Shown: positions 25,983 through 34,611 of the stretch, in pieces
How the letters are laid out: each line of letters starts with the position of its first letter
Position numbering within the stretch: the stretch's first letter is position 1
DNA from: Lentzea albidocapillata
GTDB lineage: Bacteria > Actinomycetota > Actinomycetes > Mycobacteriales > Pseudonocardiaceae
Length of the DNA: 64,000 bases
Direction: 5' to 3'
NCBI RefSeq assembly: GCF_000719115.1
Contig: NZ_JOEA01000001.1
Location: 186,001 to 250,000 of the forward strand
Made by a program: the position numbers and the translations under genes
Notes under the pieces: model-generated
The model's database searches: none
Seen by the model: only the letters and a program-made list of their open reading frames with translations
What the model was told of the DNA's origin: nothing

Positions 25983-26680
25983 GCGATCACCAGCACGGCC
26001 AGAAGCGCGATTTCGGCGGCAGCACCGAGCACATCACCGGTGATGCCGCCGAAACGCTTTCCGGTGTGCTTCACCAACAGCCACACGAGCGCGAACGCGA
26101 CGACGACGGCGACGACCGCGCGCCACCCGAGCGGAATCGCCGCCGCAGCGAGCACCACCCACGTGCCGACGACCAGCAACGGATGCTGTGTGCCCGCCAC
26201 GAGAGCACCAAGCCCCTCGGGCCGTGCCGCGGGCACACCGCGCATGCAGCAGATCCCGAACGCCGCCCGGCTCGTCGCGAACGCGAGCAGCACGACACCC
26301 CAACCGGCGTGGGGGAGTGCGGCGGCCTGCGCACCCAGCACCACGATCAGCGAGACGACGCCGAACGGTCCCGCGCCACCGTCCTTCATGACCTTGAGCG
26401 CCCGCTCCGGCGGCCCGTAGCAACCGAGTCCGTCGGCGACGTCGGCCAGCCCGTCGAGGTGCATGCCGCGCGTTGCAAGGGCGACGACGCCGACGACCAG
26501 AAACCCGGCCACGAGCGCCGATATATTGGATATCGCGAGCAGCTCAAGCACGCCGACGACGAACGCGCCGAGCACGACGCCGACGACGAGCGTGGTTGCA
26601 ATGGCCCGTCCCGCCGCCTTGCGATCGACGTCGTCGACCCTGAGCGGCAGGACGGTCAGCCAGGAGAACGCCAGTTTCAC
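25979..26680 (-). CDS. cobS: Cobalamin synthase (adenosylcobinamide-GDP ribazoletransferase)
   Basis: 233 residues, six or more membrane helices. [30 protein letters not shown], containing the DGLAD metal-binding motif, and [11 protein letters not shown] are diagnostic. Joins activated cobinamide with alpha-ribazole. ISNISAL near residues 50-56 is encoded by an AT-rich palindrome. Overlaps the cobT stop, forming a cobU-cobT-cobS leftward operon. Confidence 0.93.
   Translation of the reverse strand: MKLAFSWLTVLPLRVDDVDRKAAGRAIATTLVVGVVLGAFVVGVLELLAISNISALVAGFLVVGVVALATRGMHLDGLADVADGLGCYGPPERALKVMKDGGAGPFGVVSLIVVLGAQAAALPHAGWGVVLLAFATSRAAFGICCMRGVPAARPEGLGALVAGTQHPLLVVGTWVVLAAAAIPLGWRAVVAVVVAFALVWLLVKHTGKRFGGITGDVLGAAAEIALLAVLVIA
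26519..26535. repeat. AT-rich palindromic element 4, inside cobS
   Basis: CGATATATTGGATATCG, in frame; on the coding strand it encodes A-I-S-N-I-S within a membrane-proximal loop or helix. Confidence 0.7.
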
Positions 26681-27732
26681 CCAGTCGTATTTTCTCGGTT
26701 CGTGATGCCGGCGTTCTCGAACGTCGCCATCTCCGCGAGTACCTTCACCGCCGAGATCAGCAACGGCAGCGCCGCCACGGCACCGGAGCCCTCACCGAGC
26801 CGCATCCCGAACTCCAGCAGCGGCTTCAGGTTCAGGTGCCCGAGCGCGATCGCGTGCGCGGGCTCGGCCGACTCGTGCCCGGCCACCCACCACTCGCGCG
26901 CACCCGGCGCCATCTCCTCGGCGACGACGGCGGCCGCACCGACGACGACGCCGTCGAGCACGACAGGGGTCTTGCGCACGGCGGCCTGCGCGAGGAACCC
27001 GGCCATCGCGGCGATGTCGGCGCCCCCGGCCGTGGCGAGCAACGCGACCGGGTCGCTGATCACCAGGCGGGCCCGGCGCAGCGCGTCCCGGATCGCCGCC
27101 GTCTTGCGCATCCACGCCTGGTCGTCGATGCCGGTGCCGCGCCCGACGACCGCGACGGGCTCCGACCCGGTCAGCGACGCGATCAGCACGGCGGCGGGCG
27201 TCGTGTTGCCGATACCCATGTCGCCCGCGACGAGCACGTCGGCGCCCGCGTCGACCTCCTCGTCGGCGACTGCGCGGCCGGCAGCGATCGCGAGTTCGCA
27301 CTGCTCACGGGTGAGCGCGTCCTCGCGGTCGATCGACCCCGACGAGCGCCGCACCTTGTGCTGGCTGACCGCGGCCGGGGTGTCCGCGTCGACGGCCATG
27401 TCGACCACGCGGACCGTGGCGCCCGCGACCTGCGCGAGCACGTTCACCGCGGCGCCACCGGTCAGGAAGTTCGCGACCATCTGACCGGTCACCTCGCTCG
27501 GGAACGCCGACACGCCCTGCGCGGTGATGCCGTGGTCGCCCGCGAACACGACCACGCGCGGCCGCACGAACGGCTTCGGCGGCACGGAGCCCTGGCAGGC
27601 GGCGATCCAGTTGCCCAGCTCTTCGAGCCGTCCGAGGGAGCCGACCGGCTTGGTCAGCACCGCGTGCCGGGCCTCGGCCTCGCGCAGAACGGTCTCGTCC
27701 GGCGGTTCAACCGGCGGGAACTCGGTGCTCAC
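26677..27732 (-). CDS. cobT: Nicotinate-nucleotide-dimethylbenzimidazole phosphoribosyltransferase
   Basis: 351 residues. [23 protein letters not shown] at the N-terminus, [31 protein letters not shown] and the late [15 protein letters not shown] with the catalytic Glu are CobT signatures. Makes alpha-ribazole phosphate for the lower ligand of cobalamin. Ten nt separate it from cobU; it overlaps cobS. Confidence 0.95.
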   Translation of the reverse strand: MSTEFPPVEPPDETVLREAEARHAVLTKPVGSLGRLEELGNWIAACQGSVPPKPFVRPRVVVFAGDHGITAQGVSAFPSEVTGQMVANFLTGGAAVNVLAQVAGATVRVVDMAVDADTPAAVSQHKVRRSSGSIDREDALTREQCELAIAAGRAVADEEVDAGADVLVAGDMGIGNTTPAAVLIASLTGSEPVAVVGRGTGIDDQAWMRKTAAIRDALRRARLVISDPVALLATAGGADIAAMAGFLAQAAVRKTPVVLDGVVVGAAAVVAEEMAPGAREWWVAGHESAEPAHAIALGHLNLKPLLEFGMRLGEGSGAVAALPLLISAVKVLAEMATFENAGITNRENTTG

Positions 27733-27742
27733 CTGGTCGCTC

Positions 27743-28282
27743 CTATCGCAGTTTCAGGGGGATACCGGCGACGAGGAGGGTGACCTCGTCGCACACCTCG
27801 GCGACGCGCGCGTTGAGCGCACCGAGGTGATCGCGGAAGAGCCTGCCAGAGCGCGTGGACGGAATGACGCCGAGGCCGACCTCCGCCGTCACGAGCACCA
27901 GCCGTGCCCGGCACGTGGCGACCGAACGCACGAGCTGGTCGACGTTGTGCGCGATGGTCTCGGCGCCGTTGCCCTCCCACGCTTGAGCGTCGTCGAGCAC
28001 GCCGACCAGCCACGTGGACAGGTCGTCCACCAGGATCGGCGGGTCCTCGTACTGCGTCGCCGTGAGCAACGCGGCCAGGTCGGCCGGCGAGGACGCCTCG
28101 ACCGTGTGCCAGGTGGACGGACGCCGCGCGACGTGCAGCGCGATGCGCGCGTCCCAGTCAGGGTCGTCCGGGTACCGGCGCGCGGTGGCGACGTAGGTCA
28201 CGGTCGCTTCGGTGAGCAGACCTTCCGCATGCGCTGACTTGCCCGAACGTGCTCCGCCGAGCACGAGCGTGCGAGGTGACAA
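27743..28282 (-). CDS. cobU: Adenosylcobinamide kinase / guanylyltransferase
   Basis: 179 residues. P-loop [12 protein letters not shown] at the N-terminus, [18 protein letters not shown] (guanylylated-His region), [11 protein letters not shown] and [25 protein letters not shown] are family features. TTG start: GAAGG lies 9 nt upstream and the family starts just before the P-loop; longer in-frame extension would run into the divergent gene. First gene of the cob operon, only 18 nt from the start of the rightward gene. Confidence 0.92.
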   Translation of the reverse strand: MSPRTLVLGGARSGKSAHAEGLLTEATVTYVATARRYPDDPDWDARIALHVARRPSTWHTVEASSPADLAALLTATQYEDPPILVDDLSTWLVGVLDDAQAWEGNGAETIAHNVDQLVRSVATCRARLVLVTAEVGLGVIPSTRSGRLFRDHLGALNARVAEVCDEVTLLVAGIPLKLR

Positions 28283-28300
28283 GAGAGTTAGCCTTCGTCC

Positions 28301-28501
28301 GTGGAATACCGCTGGCGTTACCAGGATGCACAGGGACGCGACGTCGCGGGCCCGGATGTGATGTTCGCGGACCAGGCCGAGGCCGAGGAGTGGTTCAGCG
28401 CCGGGTGGCGTGACCTGCTCGACGCCGGGGTCGAACAGGTCACGCTGCTGCGTTCGGAATCCGAGGTGTACGGCCCGATGAGCCTGCACCCGGCCCAGTA
28501 A
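28301..28501 (+). CDS. Small conserved hypothetical protein
   Basis: 66 residues, acidic, starting MEYRWRYQDAQGRDV. GTG start immediately divergent from cobU. It resembles short actinobacterial proteins of unknown function kept beside cob genes. The TAA stop lies in a 13-bp tandem duplication. Confidence 0.75.
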   Translation: MEYRWRYQDAQGRDVAGPDVMFADQAEAEEWFSAGWRDLLDAGVEQVTLLRSESEVYGPMSLHPAQ

Positions 28502-28518
28502 CTCAGCCCAGTAACTCA
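28493..28518. repeat. 13-bp tandem duplication across two stop codons
   Basis: GCCCAGTAACTCA occurs twice head to tail. It duplicates the TAA of the small rightward gene and the TCA that is the stop of the convergent aldo/keto reductase, so each gene would still end had the duplication not happened. Looks like recent slippage. Confidence 0.8.
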
Positions 28519-29502
28519 GCCCTGGGCGGTGAGCCTCGGGTCGTCGGTGATGACGCCTTCGAGGACCTTGTCGATCTGCGTGAGCACGTCGTCGCCGAGC
28601 TCGACGTCGATGGCCTTGACGTTCTCGAAGACCTGCTCCGGACGCGACGCGCCGATGATCGCGGACGCGACGTTCGGGTTCTTCAGCACCCACGCGACGG
28701 CGAGCTGCGCCAGCGTGATGCCCGCGTCCTCCGCGATCGGCTTGAGCTGCTGAACGGCGTTGAGCACGTCGTCCCGCATCCAGCGCGCGATCATCTGCGA
28801 ACCACGCGCGTCGGCCAGACGTGACCCCTCCGGCACCTCGGCGCCCGGGAGGTACTTGCCGGTCAGGATGCCCTGCGCGACGGGGGAGAAGACGATCTGG
28901 CTCAGGCCCTCGCGCTCGCACGCCGGGATGACCTGCGGCTCGATGACGCGCCACAGCATCGAGTACTGCGGCTGGTGCGACACGAACGGGACGTTCAGCT
29001 CACGGGCCAGCGCGGCACCGCGGGTGATCTGCTCGGCGGTCCACTCGGAGACGCCGACGTAGAGGACCTTGCCCTGGCGGACGAGGTCGGCGAACGCCAG
29101 CATCGTCTCTTCCAGCGGGACACTGTGGTCGAACCGGTGCGCCTGGTACAGGTCGACGTAGTCGGTCTGCAGCCGCTTCAGCGACGCGTTGGCCGACTCC
29201 ATGATGTGCTTGCGGCCGAGCCCACGGTCGTTGGCGCCACCGGGACCGGTCGGCCAGTAGACCTTGGTGAGGATCTCGAGCGACTCGCGCCGCTCACCCC
29301 GCAGCGCCCGGCCGAGCACCGACTCCGCGGCCGTGTTGGCGTAGACGTCGGCGGTGTCGAAGGTCGTGATCCCCGACTCCAGCGCCGCCTTCACACAGGC
29401 GTGGGCCTGGTCCTCTTCGACCTGGGACCCGTGCGTGAGCCAGTTGCCGTACGAGATCTCACTGATGGACAGGCCGCTGCGGCCGAGTCGACGGAACTTC
29501 AT
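28516..29502 (-). CDS. Aldo/keto reductase (potassium-channel-beta-like)
   Basis: 328 residues. N-terminal MKFRRLGRSGLSISEISYGNWLT, catalytic Asp/Tyr in FDTADVYANTAAESVLGRAL, LKRLQTDYVDLYQAHRFD, VGVSEW and C-terminal IIGASRPEQVFENVKA are typical of NADPH-dependent reductases of the YghZ/Kv-beta group. Substrate unknown. Confidence 0.92.
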   Translation of the reverse strand: MKFRRLGRSGLSISEISYGNWLTHGSQVEEDQAHACVKAALESGITTFDTADVYANTAAESVLGRALRGERRESLEILTKVYWPTGPGGANDRGLGRKHIMESANASLKRLQTDYVDLYQAHRFDHSVPLEETMLAFADLVRQGKVLYVGVSEWTAEQITRGAALARELNVPFVSHQPQYSMLWRVIEPQVIPACEREGLSQIVFSPVAQGILTGKYLPGAEVPEGSRLADARGSQMIARWMRDDVLNAVQQLKPIAEDAGITLAQLAVAWVLKNPNVASAIIGASRPEQVFENVKAIDVELGDDVLTQIDKVLEGVITDDPRLTAQG

Positions 29503-29534
29503 ACATCGGAGCTTAACCGAAATCGTTCGTGCTG

Positions 29535-30167
29535 CTAATGAACTTCGGGCGCGTGCCACACCATGGAATACCGCCAGAACAGGCGCCGGCGGATCCGCGC
29601 TCCGGGCACGATCTCCGCTGCCGCCGCCCGGATCTCGTTCAACGTCGGCGCGCTCATCACCACCGGCATCTCCGCGTCGTGCGGCGTGCCTCCGGTGCCG
29701 TTGAGGGCCTTGGCCAGCCCGACGATGGCGTTGGCTGGCAGCGTCACCAGCTCCATGGCCCGGTCGGCCCGGCTTGCCATCATGTACAGCCCGATGACGA
29801 TCAGCGTTCCGCCCGGCCTGGTCAGCCCGGCGAGCCTGGTGAGACCTTCGCGCAACGGCAGGTGGTGCAGGCTCGCCTCGGCGGTGACGACGTCGTACCG
29901 CCCGAGGTCGTGGGTGAGCACGTCGCCGTGAATCCATCGGACCTGGTCCGTGGTGGCGCTCGCTCGTTCGATCATGCGCGCGCTGGCGTCGATCGCGGTG
30001 ACCTCGCCGGCCCTGACCTGCCGCGCCAGGTCACCCAGGCCGCAGCCGACGTCCAGCGCCGATCCGGCCCCCGACGGCAACTGCCGGAGCAGCCAGCGGC
30101 GGTACCACTCGTTGTGGTTCCACCGCAGCTTCTCCGGCAGTTGAAGCTTGCGCTGCTTCTCGCGCAC
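29535..30167 (-). CDS. Class I SAM-dependent methyltransferase
   Basis: 210 residues. Motif I LDVGCGLGDLARQV, acidic VTAIDAS, and AEASLHHLPLREGL / TRPGGTLIVIGLY. Substrate unknown; the small-molecule (UbiE/ArsM-like) methyltransferase fold. Four nt separate its GTG start from the end of the DUF3043 gene, so they probably share a leftward transcript. Confidence 0.85.
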   Translation of the reverse strand: MREKQRKLQLPEKLRWNHNEWYRRWLLRQLPSGAGSALDVGCGLGDLARQVRAGEVTAIDASARMIERASATTDQVRWIHGDVLTHDLGRYDVVTAEASLHHLPLREGLTRLAGLTRPGGTLIVIGLYMMASRADRAMELVTLPANAIVGLAKALNGTGGTPHDAEMPVVMSAPTLNEIRAAAAEIVPGARIRRRLFWRYSMVWHAPEVH

Positions 30168-30170
30168 CGG

Positions 30171-30797
30171 CTACTTGATCGCGTCGCCCGGCTTCACACG
30201 CGGCTTGGGCACGCGCAGCTTGCGGATCTGGCTCGCGCGGATGAACGAGTACCAGCCGATCGACAGGCCCTTGATCGGCTCGGTCGGGAACTTCGCCCGC
30301 ACCTTCCGCGTGACGAGGCGGCCGAGCACGATGCCCTCGATGACCATCGCGATCAGCATGAACGTCGTCGCGAGCGTCGCGTACCGCTGCACGGCCAGCG
30401 ACGGCGTCAGCAGCGCCACGAACACGAGGATCGCGAGCGGCATGAACAGACCCATGAGGTTGCGCCGCGAGTCGACGAGGTCGCGGATGTACGCCTTCAC
30501 CGGACCGCGGTCACGCGGCAGCAGGTACTTGTCCTCGCCCGCCATCATGCGCTGACGACGCTCGGTGGCCGCGGCACGGCGCTCTTCCTTGCTCACCTTG
30601 TTGCCGCGCATGCGCTTGAACGCTTCGCGCTGCGTGCGGGGAGGCGGCGGCACAGGGCCGGAACGCCTGCCTTGTGCCTCACGCCGCTTGGGCGTGGGCC
30701 TGCCCTTGCCCGCGGAACGGGTGGAGTCGGCGACCTCGTCGGTCGACTCGGTGGCCGGGGCATCGGTGTCGGCGGCGTTACGGCGCAGGAACCTCAC
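30171..30797 (-). CDS. DUF3043 membrane protein
   Basis: 208 residues. A long basic, Pro-rich cytoplasmic N-terminus (to ~110, including KGRPTPKRREAQ) precedes two helices (LMGLFMPLAILVFVALLTP and ATLATTFMLIAMVIEGIVLG) and a basic tail. This layout is the DUF3043 family, common next to glycerate kinase and HesB genes in actinobacteria. Function unknown. GTG start; the gene is divergent from glxK with ~40 nt between. Confidence 0.88.
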   Translation of the reverse strand: MRFLRRNAADTDAPATESTDEVADSTRSAGKGRPTPKRREAQGRRSGPVPPPPRTQREAFKRMRGNKVSKEERRAAATERRQRMMAGEDKYLLPRDRGPVKAYIRDLVDSRRNLMGLFMPLAILVFVALLTPSLAVQRYATLATTFMLIAMVIEGIVLGRLVTRKVRAKFPTEPIKGLSIGWYSFIRASQIRKLRVPKPRVKPGDAIK

Positions 30798-30839
30798 GAC
30801 CACAGGGTAGGACAGTGGTCCTTCTGTACCTTTCGCGAG

Positions 30840-31874
30840 GTGCGCGTACTCATCGCTCCGGACTGCTTCGGCGGCACCCTGACCGCCCGCGAGGCCGCCG
30901 ACGCCATCGCCACCGGCTGGCGCGACGCCAAGCCCGACGACGTCGTCGCCCAACGCCCACTGGCCGACGGAGGCCCCGGTTTCATCGACGTGCTGCACGC
31001 CGCCGCTGGCGGTGATATCCGATATATCAGTGTCACCGGCCCTCTGGGCGAACCGGTGGAAGCGCGCTGGCTCAGCGTGCACACCGGCGGTCGGCGCGGT
31101 GCGTACATCGAGTCCGCGGAAGCGTGCGGTCTCCACCTGATCCCGGCAGAACTCCGGCCGCAGACCTGCGAGACGGCGACCACGCGCGGCGTCGGCGACC
31201 TCATCGCGGCAGCGGCGGCTGACAACGATGTCATCACGGTCGGCCTAGGTGGCTCGGCCACGACCGACGGAGGCGCCGGCATGCTCGCCGCGTTGTCGGC
31301 CGCGGGCACGGACCTGACCGGCACATCGCTGGTAGCCGCCTCCGACGTGGAGAACCCGCTCCTCGGCCCGCACGGCGCCGCGCGCACGTTCGGCCCGCAG
31401 AAGGGCGCGTCCCCGGAAGCCGTCGAACGCCTCGAAGCGAAGCTGGCCGCCATGGACGTCCTCACACCCGTATCCGATATATCGGGTGCCGGAGCGGCGG
31501 GCGGCCTGGGCGCCGCACTGCTCTCGCTGGGCGCGACGATCACGTCGGGTGCGGGCCTGGTCCGCGACCTCACCGGCCTCGACGCCGCCCTCGACGAGGC
31601 CGACGTCGTCATCACCGGCGAGGGCAGCTTCGACTGGCAGTCACTGCGCGGCAAGCTCATCACCGCCGTGGCAGGGGGCGCCGCCGAACGCGGCATCCCG
31701 TGCATAGCCATCGCGGGCCAGGTCAGCGTCGGCCGCCGTGAGATGGGCGCCGCCGGCGTCCAGGCCGCCTACTCGGTCTCCGAGCATGTCGGCTCTGTGC
31801 AAAAGTCGATTGCGGACGCCCGCAAAAGTCTCATTGCAACGGCCCGGCATGTCGCGCTGCAATGGTCGCGCTGA
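30840..31874 (+). CDS. glxK: Glycerate kinase
   Basis: 344 residues. APDCFGGTLTAREAADAIATGW, PLADGGPGFIDVL, VGLGGSATTDGGAGMLAALSA and VVITGEGSFDWQSLRGKL are glycerate kinase (GlxK family) signatures. Phosphorylates D-glycerate. Occupies the Rv2205c position. Unusual: two AT-rich palindromes are translated in frame (GGDIRYIS at ~58, PVSDISG at ~211), and the C-terminal ~25 residues are encoded by a TTGCGG-type repeat (VQKSIADARKSLIATAR). The GTG start is set by the conserved N-terminus; its Shine-Dalgarno is weak. Confidence 0.92.
   Translation: MRVLIAPDCFGGTLTAREAADAIATGWRDAKPDDVVAQRPLADGGPGFIDVLHAAAGGDIRYISVTGPLGEPVEARWLSVHTGGRRGAYIESAEACGLHLIPAELRPQTCETATTRGVGDLIAAAAADNDVITVGLGGSATTDGGAGMLAALSAAGTDLTGTSLVAASDVENPLLGPHGAARTFGPQKGASPEAVERLEAKLAAMDVLTPVSDISGAGAAGGLGAALLSLGATITSGAGLVRDLTGLDAALDEADVVITGEGSFDWQSLRGKLITAVAGGAAERGIPCIAIAGQVSVGRREMGAAGVQAAYSVSEHVGSVQKSIADARKSLIATARHVALQWSR
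31014..31030. repeat. AT-rich palindromic element 5, inside glxK
   Basis: GATATCCGATATATCAG, in frame, encoding D-I-R-Y-I-S just after the ADGGPG substrate loop region. Confidence 0.75.
31471..31486. repeat. AT-rich palindromic element 6, inside glxK
   Basis: TATCCGATATATCGGG, in frame, encoding V-S-D-I-S-G ahead of the Gly/Ala-rich GAGAAGGLGAAL segment. Second copy in one gene. Confidence 0.7.
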
Positions 31875-31918
31875 AGTGCAGCGACCGCGTTGGAAGGTCC
31901 AGCTGATATATCGGTTGG
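31799..31918. repeat. Composite repeat A at glxK 3' end
   Basis: GCAAAAGTCGATTGC and GCAAAAGTCTCATTGC flank GGACGCCC, followed about 65 nt later by CTGATATATCGGTTGG (AT-rich element 7). The right part, CCGCAAAAGTCTCATTGCAA, matches the element at 61603-61702 with one difference. The first half lies inside the glxK coding region, the second after its stop. About 138 nt beyond this to the erpA start hold presumably the erpA promoter. Confidence 0.65.
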
Positions 31919-32056
31919 CTTGAGCGTGGTCTACGTGACAGTCGACACCTAGGGCGACATGAGGCGTCGTTGTGGGACCATGGGAAGCGGAACAAGGCGG
32001 GGAACGCCCGTGTTGTTGATGGGTGAACCGCCCGCAAAGGACCTCTTAGGAGAGCC

Positions 32057-32425
32057 ATGACGACCGCTCAGGATGCCGCTTCGACCACTGAGGCGCCCAG
32101 CCACGGCGTGACGCTGACCGATGCGGCCGCCGTCAAGGCCAAGGCGCTGCTCGACCAGGAGGGCCGCGACGACATGCACCTGCGCATCGCCGTCCAGCCC
32201 GGTGGTTGCGCCGGCCTTCGCTACCAGCTGTTCTTCGACGAGCGCGCGCTCGACGGTGACGCGATGGTCGACTTCAACGGCATGAAGGTCGCCGTCGACC
32301 GCATGAGCGCCCCGTACGTCGAAGGCGCTGTCATCGACTTCGTGGACACGATCGAGAAGCAGGGCTTCACGATCGACAACCCGAACGCCGGCGGGTCCTG
32401 CGCCTGCGGCGACTCGTTCCACTAA
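32057..32425 (+). CDS. erpA: HesB/IscA-type iron-sulfur insertion protein
   Basis: 122 residues. The three conserved Cys are in PGGCAGLRYQLFF and the C-terminal GGSCACGDSF pair. A-type carrier donating Fe-S clusters to apo-proteins. The N-terminal ~20 residues are a Thr/Ala-rich extension. Occupies the Rv2204c position. GGAG lies 8 nt before the ATG. Confidence 0.93.
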   Translation: MTTAQDAASTTEAPSHGVTLTDAAAVKAKALLDQEGRDDMHLRIAVQPGGCAGLRYQLFFDERALDGDAMVDFNGMKVAVDRMSAPYVEGAVIDFVDTIEKQGFTIDNPNAGGSCACGDSFH

Positions 32426-32430
32426 GGCGA

Positions 32431-32484
32431 ACACGCGGAGAGGCCGCGTCCCCGCATCGACGGGGACGCGGCCTCTCCGCGTGT
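32431..32484. terminator. Strong bidirectional terminator after erpA
   Basis: Perfect 23-bp stem beginning ACACGCGGAGAGG and ending CCTCTCCGCGTGT, 8-nt loop GCATCGAC. No U-tract. It separates erpA from the convergent small gene. Confidence 0.8.
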
Positions 32485-32487
32485 GGA

Positions 32488-32526
32488 CCAGAAGTCAGAC
32501 CCAGAAGTCAGACCCAGAAGTCAGAC
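32488..32526. repeat. Three tandem 13-bp units at a gene end
   Basis: CCCAGAAGTCAGA repeated three times (first unit with one difference). The last unit supplies the TCA (TGA on the minus strand) of the leftward small gene. Similar in unit size and position to the duplication at 28493. Confidence 0.75.
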
Positions 32527-32670
32527 GCCGTATTCGGCGAGGCCTTCGACCTGGTGGGCGCACCGCTCGTCGACCTGCCAGGGCGCGGCCGCGCGCGGGG
32601 CGGGAAGGGGGTGCTCGGGGTGGGTCAGAGCGAACGGGAGCTGCGCGCAGTCCTCGATCAGTTCACTCAT
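32521..32670 (-). CDS. Small conserved hypothetical protein
   Basis: 49 residues starting MSELIEDCAQLPFALTHPEHP, with two Cys and Pro-rich middle. CAGAGG lies 8 nt before the ATG. Codon third positions are nearly all G/C, supporting coding. No family recognised. An in-frame longer version starting upstream is possible but overlaps the adoK promoter. Confidence 0.5.
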   Translation of the reverse strand: MSELIEDCAQLPFALTHPEHPLPAPRAAAPWQVDERCAHQVEGLAEYGV

Positions 32671-32785
32671 CGTGGTGGCCTCTGGGATCGTCACTTCCTG
32701 ACCGTATGACGGCGGTCTGACCTGCGGTAGCCCTACCAAACAGTAGTCTTCACAGCGGTACTCGTCCGGGTGAGTTGTCACGTAG

Positions 32786-33784
<999 letters not shown>

Positions 33785-33791
33785 TCGGACA

Positions 33792-34568
33792 ATGGGGACG
33801 TACCTGTTCGGCGGCACCGGTGAGTCGCTCGACCCGAAGTTCGACGCACTGAGCTCACTGCTCGACGCGGGCACCTTCGCCCGCGTCGAGCAGCTGGGTG
33901 TCTCGGACGGCTGGCGCTGCCTCGAAGTGGGAGGTGGCGGGGGATCGGTGGCGAACTGGCTGGCCGACGTCGTCGCCCCGGCCGGGCACGTGACGGTCAC
34001 CGACATCGACGTCACCAGGCTCGAGGAACGCGACAACGTCACCGTCCTGGAACACGACGTAGTATCCAATATATTGCCTGGCAACGCGTTCGACCTGGTC
34101 CACGCCCGCCTGGTGCTCTTCTACCTCCCCGCCCGCGACCTCGTCCTGCGCAAGCTGCGCGACGCGTTGCGTCCCGGTGGCTGGCTCGTCCTCGAAGAGT
34201 TCGACTGCCTCCCGCTCGAAGTCCTCTCGGTCGGATCTTCCGGCGCGCCTGAGGACGCGAAGCTGATCATGCGGGTCAAGAACGCCCTGCTGACGGTGCT
34301 CGACCACGCCGGTGCCGAACTGGCGTGGGGCGCGCGCGTCGAGAAGGCACTGCGCGACGCCGGGCTGAACGACGTCAGCGGGTCCCGCGAGGTGCAGGAG
34401 TGGGAGGGCGGCTCGGCGGGCTGCCGCCTGCTCGCCGCGACCGCCCGCCTGGTGCGCGCGAAGCTCCCGCTCACCGACGACGAGTTCGACCGCTACCTGG
34501 AGCTGATGGCGTCCCCGGAGACAGTTGTCAGTTCGTACGCGATGTGCAGCGCACAAGGTCGTCGCTGA
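33792..34568 (+). CDS. SAM-dependent methyltransferase
   Basis: 258 residues. Motif I CLEVGGGGGSVANWLADVV, motif II TVTDIDVTRLE, motif III ALRPGGWLVLEEFDC. Begins MGTYLFGGTGESLDPKFDALSS, typical of a common Streptomyces methyltransferase group of unknown substrate. ATG 8 nt after the adoK stop; a longer in-frame start inside adoK is unlikely. VVSNILPG is encoded by an AT-rich palindrome. Confidence 0.87.
   Translation: MGTYLFGGTGESLDPKFDALSSLLDAGTFARVEQLGVSDGWRCLEVGGGGGSVANWLADVVAPAGHVTVTDIDVTRLEERDNVTVLEHDVVSNILPGNAFDLVHARLVLFYLPARDLVLRKLRDALRPGGWLVLEEFDCLPLEVLSVGSSGAPEDAKLIMRVKNALLTVLDHAGAELAWGARVEKALRDAGLNDVSGSREVQEWEGGSAGCRLLAATARLVRAKLPLTDDEFDRYLELMASPETVVSSYAMCSAQGRR
34063..34078. repeat. 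AT-rich palindromic element 8, inside methyltransferase gene
   Basis: TATCCAATATATTGCC, in frame, encoding V-S-N-I-L between motif II and the HARLVLFYL helix, a loop position. Confidence 0.65.
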
Positions 34569-34577
34569 AAGCGAAAA

Positions 34578-34597
34578 GGCCCCTCCGCGGAGGGGCC
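34578..34597. terminator. Palindromic terminator between convergent genes
   Basis: GGCCCCTCCGCGGAGGGGCC, perfect 20-bp palindrome preceded by AAAA, between the methyltransferase and asnB stops. Works for either strand. Confidence 0.75.
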
Positions 34598-34611
34598 CTG
34601 ACGCACCGAAC

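Noticed and set aside
28262..28310. Cobalamin riboswitch ahead of the cob operon
   Set aside because: Only 18 nt separate cobU from the divergent gene; no room for the aptamer, and no B12-box sequence seen.
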